A stretch of 11,877 nt of DNA from an uncultured bacterium (GTDB taxonomy: Bacteria > Verrucomicrobiota > Kiritimatiellia > CAIKKV01 > CAITUY01), in contig CAIZMS010000099.1 in NCBI GenBank assembly GCA_903934155.1, positions 1 through 11,877 on the forward strand, written 5' to 3'. Position numbers and translations under genes: made by a program. The first letter of the stretch is position 1. Each line of letters opens with the position of its first letter. The notes beneath the pieces are model-generated. The model did no database searches. It was not told the DNA's origin and saw nothing but the letters and a program-made list of their open reading frames with translations. This document shows positions 7,268 to 11,877 of this stretch, piece after piece.

Positions 7268-8599
7268 ATGCAAACCTTGTTTTTCTGGTGGGATTATATC
7301 AATACTATCGGCTTGAAAACAGCAAAGGAAAAATCCAGTCAGTGGCTCTCTATACTTCTGCTGCTCGGAATGATGCATATCGGGATGGATGCGCGATATC
7401 GAATCGTTTCGTTTTTTCCGTCCCGGGAAATCGGATTTTTCGTTCTGGGTGTGGCGTACCTCGTGATGGCTTTATTGCTGATAACCCCCCTGCCGGCAGT
7501 GGGGCGGTTTCTGGTGCCTTTGGATGATTGGATTCGGAGGACATTTTGCCCCATGCTCGTGGGGCGGCGCTGGTGGCAGGGAGGGATGATCGGCTTTGTC
7601 GTTGCGCTCATGATTGTGGCCGGGTGTTGGTTGCGGTGGTTGGTTATCCGGCAACTTCCGATTGAACCTCGCTTTGCCGATATGTTGCCGCTGATCCAGG
7701 GAGCTTGTGATACTTTTCTTAAGGGAGCAAATCCCTATGGTCGTTTATTTCAGATGCCTTGGGAACTGCCTTTAACCTTCTGGCCGGGGTTGTGGCTCCC
7801 TTATTTGGTGCCTACTGTGATGTCTGTTGATATCCGCTGGGTTCATGTCGGGGTTGTCGTTGGCATCTCGCTGATCTTCAGCTGTTTCCTTTGGCGACCG
7901 GGTTTCGTTGCATCGAACCCAAATTCCGCAATTCGCTTGGCGGCTTTTTCTTCACTGTTTCTTTTTTTATTTTCCAGTGAACCCATTCTATTTTCCAATA
8001 TTGCACATACCCCGCCACAATGGCTGTGGATCTCCCTGCTCGCGGGCTCGATTTTGCTTAAGCGTCCCTGTCTCTCTGCTGTATGTCTGGGGATAGTCCT
8101 GTCTGGCAGGCAGACGGCGGTAGTATTTGCCCCCTTGATGGCTATCTATTGGCTCAGGGTTTCTGGAAGTTTCCGTACTGCGGCGATTCTGTCTGTTGTG
8201 GCGGGCGGCACATTTCTTGTGATTTGCGGCCCTTTTCTTTTTCTCAATCCGGATGCTTTCATAGTGGCTCCCGTGCAGCATTATGCAGCCTTGGGTAGTT
8301 ACGATTATGCCCAGGGGGCAGCTGGCTTCAGTGCCAATACGATCGGATTGTCCTATATGATTCGAAGTGCCCAGATAAGCTGGCTTCTGCCGATTATCTC
8401 TGCCCTTGCCGTTTTAGGCCCCTGGGTGCTGGCCTGGAAACGGCTTCGATCTGAGACCGATGTCCTGCTGTATATGGGTTTTTCGGCGGTGGTCGTTGCC
8501 TTGACGGCGCCGATTCCTTGGCACTATGAATACTTTCCTGCGTTTATTCTGATTGCCTTCGCGGCGTTGGCCGCCGCCTCTGAGGAGGATGTGGTCTGA
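7268..8599 (+). CDS. Polytopic membrane protein, GT-C/DUF2029-like glycosyltransferase
   Basis: 443 residues with about 10-12 hydrophobic segments (for example 55-78, 107-128, 192-208, 225-245, 253-264, 303-325, 372-390, 398-414 and 420-437). The first loop after an early helix has RFADMLP (Asp138) followed by GANPYG (153-158) and a Trp/Pro-rich WPGLWLPYL. This resembles the GT-C fold of DUF2029/GT87-type enzymes, which use polyprenyl-phosphate sugars and keep an acidic residue in the first large external loop and a G-x-NPY motif. The acceptor would be an envelope glycolipid or polysaccharide; substrate unknown. The ATG at 7268 is the first start after an in-frame stop at 7250, but no Shine-Dalgarno is visible, so a later start such as 7370 cannot be excluded. 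By eye the coding sequence has more T-rich runs than its neighbours. It ends 25 bases from the convergent methyltransferase, which might modify a related product. Confidence 0.72.
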   Translation: MQTLFFWWDYINTIGLKTAKEKSSQWLSILLLLGMMHIGMDARYRIVSFFPSREIGFFVLGVAYLVMALLLITPLPAVGRFLVPLDDWIRRTFCPMLVGRRWWQGGMIGFVVALMIVAGCWLRWLVIRQLPIEPRFADMLPLIQGACDTFLKGANPYGRLFQMPWELPLTFWPGLWLPYLVPTVMSVDIRWVHVGVVVGISLIFSCFLWRPGFVASNPNSAIRLAAFSSLFLFLFSSEPILFSNIAHTPPQWLWISLLAGSILLKRPCLSAVCLGIVLSGRQTAVVFAPLMAIYWLRVSGSFRTAAILSVVAGGTFLVICGPFLFLNPDAFIVAPVQHYAALGSYDYAQGAAGFSANTIGLSYMIRSAQISWLLPIISALAVLGPWVLAWKRLRSETDVLLYMGFSAVVVALTAPIPWHYEYFPAFILIAFAALAAASEEDVV

Positions 8600-8609
8600 T
8601 CATTATAAA

Positions 8610-8640
8610 CTGATTCGGCCGACATCAGGGGCGTTTTCTG
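8610..8640. terminator. Weak hairpin between convergent genes (possible terminator)
   Basis: CTGAT (8610-8614) pairs with ATCAG (8624-8628). Two further inner pairs close a GGCC loop with one bulged C, and a GTTTT run follows at 8632-8636. On the minus strand the same hairpin is followed by TTTATAAT. The stem is short and the T-tracts are broken, so this is tentative. It overlaps the last codons of the methyltransferase gene. Confidence 0.25.
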
Positions 8641-9452
8641 ACAATCCACGCATCTTGGAATGTGTTGTTCCCGCCGGGTTGGTATTCGAGCAGTTCGGCG
8701 CCTGAGGCGATGATGATATTTTTCATGAGTGCCGGGCAATGGATCCCCGTGTACATCTGCGAGCCGTTGTGCCAACTGTGAATGGCCACAAATTCACCCC
8801 GCTCCAGTTTTTCGAGTTGGGCGGCGGTGAGATCGTTCCGGTGCTGCTGTCCGCTATGGGTGCTGAACCAGAAGACTCCGCCCGGCTTCAGAATCCGCAT
8901 GATTTCACGGAACCACGCACGGGATAGGCTGTCGGACAAGTGGGTGAAGACGGACACCGCATAGACAAAGTCTACGCTGGCATCCAATTGTGACAAGGGT
9001 GGCTCCATGGTATTAAGATGAAAACCAATCCGGCAATCGGGGACCGATTGCGCCCATTGGATCGAGGGCGCATACATGTCGCTACCCACGAACTCCATGG
9101 TTTTACCCGTATCCATCGCTTCCAGGGCAAAAAGGATTCGGCCGGGTCCGCAACCCCACTCGCATACGATTTTGGTGTCGGGGGATCCCCACTGTCGGAT
9201 GACCGATTGAATTTGTTCTGCCATCCTTTTCCCGGTGGTGGCGTAGTATTCGGCACTACTGCAGGCAATCACATCAAACCGCAGGTGTGGCGGCGGCAGG
9301 ATCAGGTCCGGGTTTTCCGCAAGAAACAGTCGATCATTATCAGCAAAGCGACGCCGGTTCTTTCGGCAGACATAATGATAAATCAAGGGTTCCAAGCCGA
9401 TGCGCCGAAGGACGCGTTCTGTCTGTCGTTTCAAGGTTTTGGATGAGATCAT
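8625..9452 (-). CDS. Class I SAM-dependent methyltransferase
   Basis: 275 residues from the ATG at 9452. An in-frame GTG at 9473 would add seven residues; neither start has a clear Shine-Dalgarno. Motif I for SAM binding is CEWGCGPGRIL (97-107), followed by an acidic strand end EFVGSDMY (about 120-127). Then come VDFVYAVSVFTHLSD (161-175, the motif IV region typical of methyltransf_11/25 proteins) and MRILKPGGVFWFSTHSG (185-201). The N-terminal 60 residues are basic and probably lie outside the Rossmann core. The C-terminal part (HNGSQMYTGIHC) may hold acceptor specificity. The substrate cannot be read. Proteins of this type are common in polysaccharide and lipid modification clusters, and the convergent neighbour is a likely glycosyltransferase, but they are not in one operon. 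Confidence 0.88.
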   Translation of the reverse strand: MISSKTLKRQTERVLRRIGLEPLIYHYVCRKNRRRFADNDRLFLAENPDLILPPPHLRFDVIACSSAEYYATTGKRMAEQIQSVIRQWGSPDTKIVCEWGCGPGRILFALEAMDTGKTMEFVGSDMYAPSIQWAQSVPDCRIGFHLNTMEPPLSQLDASVDFVYAVSVFTHLSDSLSRAWFREIMRILKPGGVFWFSTHSGQQHRNDLTAAQLEKLERGEFVAIHSWHNGSQMYTGIHCPALMKNIIIASGAELLEYQPGGNNTFQDAWIVRKRP

Positions 9453-9486
9453 GCCCGGGATTTTACAAGGCACGCCCTTTGGGGAC

Positions 9487-9506
9487 TATCGTCAAGGGTA
9501 ACGATA
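9487..9506. other. Inverted repeat in the divergent methyltransferase-pyrE gap
   Basis: TATCGT (9487-9492) and ACGATA (9501-9506) are perfect 6-base inverted arms around an 8-base spacer. They lie in the 158-base region between the divergent methyltransferase and pyrE genes. It could be an operator shared by the two genes or a chance hairpin. I see no convincing sigma-70 promoter pair for either gene here. Confidence 0.25.
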
Positions 9507-9595
9507 TTAGCATCAGTATTTTTGTGATGCCCGGGATTGGCTTGATTTTGGCGGGGGGCTTTTGCACAGTGCCCAGATGCCGGATGAAACGGCAC

Positions 9596-9603
9596 AGGAG
9601 GAG
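9596..9603 (+). promoter_or_regulatory. Ribosome binding site fixing the pyrE start
   Basis: AGGAGGAG ends 7 bases before the ATG at 9611. The same frame is open far upstream to 9287, but that extension is antisense to the methyltransferase and has no homology pattern, so this site decides the start. Confidence 0.85.
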
Positions 9604-9610
9604 ATGTGGC

Positions 9611-10186
9611 ATGACGGATCAAGATGTGTTGAATGTGTTTCTGGAAACCAAGGCGCTGTTGCGCGGTCATTTTGAATTGCGGTCGGGCTTGCACAGCGAC
9701 CAATTCTTTCAATGCGCCAAGGTGCTTCAGCAGCCGCGCATTGCCGCCCGTCTGTGTGAGGCGCTGGTCCAGAAGATGCGCAAGGAATTGCCCGGGGTCC
9801 ATTTTGACGGCGTGATTGCCCCCGCCATGGGAGGCCTGTTTGTCGGGCATGAGATTGCCAAAACGCTGGGCGTGGTCTCGATTTTTGCCGAAAAGCAGGA
9901 GGGGATGCTCGTGCTACGCCGCGGTTTTGAAATTCACAAGGGCGCCTCGTTCGTGGTCGCCGAGGATGTGATTACCCGGGGTGGCCGCGTCCAGGAGACG
10001 ATCGATATTGTTGAGGGGCGTGGCGGTAAGGTGGCGGCCGTGGCCGTGCTGGTTGACCGCAGCGGCGGCAAGGCCCGGTTTGTTCAGTCTACGGTGAGCC
10101 TGCTCCAGATGGAGCCGGTGACCTTTGACCCGAAAGCCTGTCCGCTGTGCGCCAAAAAGGTGACGCTGGAACATCCGGGCTCGTAA
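9611..10186 (+). CDS. pyrE: Orotate phosphoribosyltransferase
   Basis: 191 residues, matching the family length. The enzyme joins orotate to PRPP to give orotidine 5'-monophosphate, the fifth step of de novo pyrimidine synthesis, in the cytoplasm. Seen: the N-terminal substrate region GHFELRSGLHSDQFFQ (19-34), the GVIAPAMGGLFVGHEIA segment (67-83), the mobile-loop region AEKQEGMLVLRRGFEI (93-108), and the PRPP-binding motif VVAEDVITRGGR (115-126), where acidic pair Glu118-Asp119 binds the ribose. Residue 123 is Arg where many OPRTs have Thr or Ser. The C-terminus has CPLC (177-180), a feature of one PyrE subgroup. The gene stands alone on this strand and ends at a strong terminator. Its promoter is not obvious. 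Confidence 0.95.
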   Translation: MTDQDVLNVFLETKALLRGHFELRSGLHSDQFFQCAKVLQQPRIAARLCEALVQKMRKELPGVHFDGVIAPAMGGLFVGHEIAKTLGVVSIFAEKQEGMLVLRRGFEIHKGASFVVAEDVITRGGRVQETIDIVEGRGGKVAAVAVLVDRSGGKARFVQSTVSLLQMEPVTFDPKACPLCAKKVTLEHPGS

Positions 10187-10217
10187 GGAAAAGGGGAAAT
10201 CCCCTGTTAGAACCAAT

Positions 10218-10252
10218 AAAAAAGGCAGGGCCTTGCGGCACCTGCCTTTTTT
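10218..10252. terminator. Bidirectional intrinsic terminator between pyrE and ilvC
   Basis: A 12-base perfect inverted repeat, AAAAAAGGCAGG (10218-10229) with CCTGCCTTTTTT (10241-10252), encloses an 11-base loop. The GC core GGCAGG/CCTGCC followed by six T serves pyrE on the plus strand. The mirrored A-run gives six T on the minus strand for ilvC, whose stop is 21 bases away. This is a textbook shared rho-independent terminator. Confidence 0.93.
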
Positions 10253-10272
10253 GTCGGTCTCGTCGGACTGGT

Positions 10273-11373
10273 TTAGTTCGACAACCGGCCGCCGACGCCC
10301 TTGGCGTTCTTGGCCATGGCTTTGACGCCCTCTTTCGGACGCAACGCGCGTACCGCAGTCCCGGCCTGCCACATTTCTGAATTGTGGACATCGGCCAGTT
10401 TCTTGCCGAGGTACTTCTGGTAATCCTTGCCGCCGCAATCGCGGATCACTTCGCGGGTTTCCTGACCACGCTTGACCGAGGCATAAAGCTTCTTGAAGAC
10501 CGGGAGATTGGCCTTCCAGAAGATCGGGCGCCACTTGAGCGCGCCATGCTGGGCGGTGACGGAGCAGTTCTGGAACATCCAGTCCATGCCGTTTTCGTCC
10601 ACCAGGCGGATCAGGCTCTGGGTGAGTTCCTCGACCGTCTCATTGAAGGCTTCGCTCGGCGAGTGGCCGTTGGCGCGCAGCACATCATACTGGGCATGCA
10701 TCATGCCGGCCAGGGCGCCCATCAGCACGCCGCGTTCGCCGGTCAGATCGCTGTACACTTCCTTCTGGAAGGTGGTGGGGAACAGGTAGCCCGAGCCGAT
10801 GCCGATGCCGAGCGCAATACAGCGCTCCGTGGCCCGACCGGTTGCATCCTGGAACACCGCGAAGCTGGAGTTGATGCCCGCGCCGGAGAGGAAGTTGCGA
10901 CGAACGGAAGTGCCGGAACCCTTGGGGGCGACCATGATCACATCCACGTTCTTCGGGGGAATGATGCCGGTCTGTTCCTTGTACACGATCGAGAAGCCGT
11001 GTGAGAAATAAATGGCGTCGCCGGGCTTGAGGTTGGCCTTGATGACAGGCCAGACCTTGCGCTGGGCGGCGTCGGAAACCAGGAACTGAATGACCGTGGC
11101 TTTCTTGACCGCCGTGGCGATGTCGAACAAGGTCTTGCCGGGAACCCAGCCATCCTTGCGGGCGCGATCCCAGTCACGCTTGAATTCCGGCGCCTGGCCG
11201 ATGATGACCTTGAACCCGTTGTCCTTGAGGTTCAGAGCTTGTGCGGGCCCCTGGACGCCGTAGCCGATGATTGCAATGACCTCGTTCTTGAGGATCTTGC
11301 GCGCCTTTGCCGTCGAGAACTCCTTGCGGGTGACGACGGTTTCCTTCTCTCCACCAAAGTTAATCAATGCCAT
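10273..11373 (-). CDS. ilvC: Ketol-acid reductoisomerase
   Basis: 366 residues. The enzyme isomerises and reduces acetolactate (or acetohydroxybutyrate) with NADPH and Mg2+, the second common step to valine, leucine and isoleucine. Seen: the nucleotide motif IIGYGVQGPAQ (35-45), DGWVPGK (74-80), catalytic-region YFSHGF with His125, the strongly conserved VAPKGSG (148-154), the metal site SDLTGERG with Asp209 and Glu213, and AFNETVEE with Glu245 and Glu249. The length lies between typical class I (about 330) and class II (about 490). The segments GINSS, RANGHSPSEAFNETVEE and ALRP are close to the yeast Ilv5 and Bacteroidota style of enzyme. There is no organelle targeting extension. The start is set by AGGAGA seven bases upstream. 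It stands alone without ilvB/N or leu genes in view. Confidence 0.96.
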   Translation of the reverse strand: MALINFGGEKETVVTRKEFSTAKARKILKNEVIAIIGYGVQGPAQALNLKDNGFKVIIGQAPEFKRDWDRARKDGWVPGKTLFDIATAVKKATVIQFLVSDAAQRKVWPVIKANLKPGDAIYFSHGFSIVYKEQTGIIPPKNVDVIMVAPKGSGTSVRRNFLSGAGINSSFAVFQDATGRATERCIALGIGIGSGYLFPTTFQKEVYSDLTGERGVLMGALAGMMHAQYDVLRANGHSPSEAFNETVEELTQSLIRLVDENGMDWMFQNCSVTAQHGALKWRPIFWKANLPVFKKLYASVKRGQETREVIRDCGGKDYQKYLGKKLADVHNSEMWQAGTAVRALRPKEGVKAMAKNAKGVGGRLSN

Positions 11374-11380
11374 GTTTATT

Positions 11381-11386
11381 TCTCCT
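11381..11386 (-). promoter_or_regulatory. Ribosome binding site of ilvC
   Basis: On the minus strand AGGAGA stands 7 bases before the ATG at 11373, confirming that start for the gene. Confidence 0.85.
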
Positions 11387-11401
11387 GTTTGAAAGGCGTG
11401 C

Positions 11402-11429
11402 AGTGTAGGAAAATGGCGCCGTGCGTCAA
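11402..11429 (-). promoter_or_regulatory. Probable sigma-70-type promoter of ilvC
   Basis: Read on the minus strand, TTGACG (11429-11424) and TACACT (11407-11402) are separated by 16 bases. They match the -35 in five and the -10 in four of six positions. Transcription would start near 11395, giving a leader of about 22 bases, just long enough for the Shine-Dalgarno. That leaves no room for a leader-peptide attenuator or riboswitch inside the transcript. Confidence 0.55.
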
Positions 11430-11608
11430 TCCTGAAAAACAGGTGTGAAACTTTTTACTTCGAAACGCAGACGGCTCGAAGTGTGAGTATTTCTGGTGTT
11501 TGTGAGTCTTTTTCTGTTGCGTTCGTGGGAGGGCGTTGCAATCATCTCGACCCAGTGGACGAATCGTGGGTGGTTCGATTCATCCAAACTCCGGGAGGAC
11601 GGTGCTTA

Positions 11609-11877
11609 ATGCATTATCTAAAGAATTTTGCGAAGAAAATTGCCGGTTCATTGTGGACGGCCCGGACGCCCACGGAGTTGATCCTCTTTGTTACGGAGCG
11701 TTGCAATGCGAAGTGTCGACACTGTTTTATCCGGGAGCCAGCCAATCCGGCCCAATTGAGCCTTGAGAAAGTCGAAAAGATCGCGGCGACCCTCATTGAG
11801 CCGATCAATACTCTGGTGATCACGGGCGGAGAGCCCTTCATGCGCCCCGATCTCCTTGATCTGGTGGATCTCTTTGC
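11609..11877 (+). CDS. Radical SAM protein, 3' truncated by the window end
   Basis: The first 89 residues are present. The frame from the ATG at 11609 stays open to the end of the window. CNAKCRHC (32-39) is the CxxxCxxC motif whose three Cys bind the 4Fe-4S cluster. TGGEPF (72-77) is the GGEP motif that contacts SAM. The context TELILFVTERCNAKC is typical of the MoaA/SPASM-type branch, often peptide- or cofactor-maturation enzymes, but the deciding C-terminal part (auxiliary cluster Cys) is outside the window. GGGAGG at 11593-11598 lies 10 bases upstream of the ATG. The gene is divergent from ilvC across 235 bases. Substrate unknown. Confidence 0.9.
   Translation, partial: MHYLKNFAKKIAGSLWTARTPTELILFVTERCNAKCRHCFIREPANPAQLSLEKVEKIAATLIEPINTLVITGGEPFMRPDLLDLVDLF

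Larger units (their letters stand above)
11374..11608. other. Divergent intergenic region between ilvC and the radical SAM gene
   Basis: The 235 bases hold the ilvC Shine-Dalgarno and promoter on the minus strand and the radical SAM Shine-Dalgarno on the plus strand. The middle (about 11440-11590) shows no convincing plus-strand promoter, hairpin or small gene. An apparent plus-strand frame at 11536-11766 runs into the radical SAM gene in another frame and is treated as chance. Confidence 0.6.

Noticed and set aside
7219..7527. 102-codon plus-strand frame overlapping the start of the glycosyltransferase gene
   Set aside because: It runs in another frame over the first hydrophobic segments, has no recognisable domain, and the overlapping frame gives a coherent polytopic protein.
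9542..9570. TTGATT-17-CACAGT as a pyrE promoter
   Set aside because: The -10 matches the consensus in only three positions, so it is not distinguishable from chance.
9287..9610. N-terminal extension of PyrE by 108 residues
   Set aside because: The extension is antisense to the methyltransferase gene, has no family pattern, and a strong ribosome site precedes the ATG at 9611, which gives the normal family length.
10384..11004. 206-codon plus-strand frame opposite ilvC
   Set aside because: It lies wholly antisense to an unmistakable ketol-acid reductoisomerase and shows only reversed-codon composition.

Overview
The window is a bacterial chromosomal segment, fairly GC-rich. It has no rRNA, tRNA, CRISPR array or insertion sequence that I can see. 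Taxonomy is inference only. A giant protein combining LamG-like, calcium-loop and RHS segments, a short IlvC resembling yeast and Bacteroidota forms, and a PyrE with a C-terminal CPLC pair together suggest the Verrucomicrobiota/Kiritimatiellota/Lentisphaerota (PVC) area or a relative. No marker gene settles it.

Region 1 (1-6623) is a same-strand cluster of three exported proteins. First is the 3' part of a very large RHS/YD-repeat protein, cut by the window start. It has a LamG-like end, two calcium-loop segments, about 800 residues of YD repeats, an RHS core ending in DPYGL and a 724-residue C-terminal region. That region holds a coiled coil, a glycine/alanine-rich hydrophobic stretch and a terminal alpha/beta-hydrolase-like domain (AHSQGS nucleophile elbow, late His). 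One base after its stop starts a small predicted lipoprotein. Twelve bases after that comes a glycine-rich exported protein. I read this as a polymorphic-toxin-type locus: RHS carrier, lipase-like effector, candidate lipoprotein immunity partner, and a surface protein of unknown role.

Region 2 (6655-7222) is a compact type II toxin-antitoxin pair, Phd/YefM antitoxin then RelE/ParE toxin, overlapping by 11 bases. An imperfect inverted repeat just upstream could be its operator.

Region 3 (7268-9452) has a polytopic membrane protein of GT-C/DUF2029 glycosyltransferase character facing a class I SAM-dependent methyltransferase on the other strand. The two stops are 25 bases apart.

Region 4 (9611-11877) is housekeeping: pyrE (pyrimidine synthesis, +) and ilvC (branched-chain amino acid synthesis, -) converge on one strong bidirectional terminator. 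ilvC has a recognisable promoter. Divergent from it is the start of a radical SAM protein cut by the window end.

No stretch above 300 bases lacks a gene. The longest gaps are 11374-11608 and 9453-9610.
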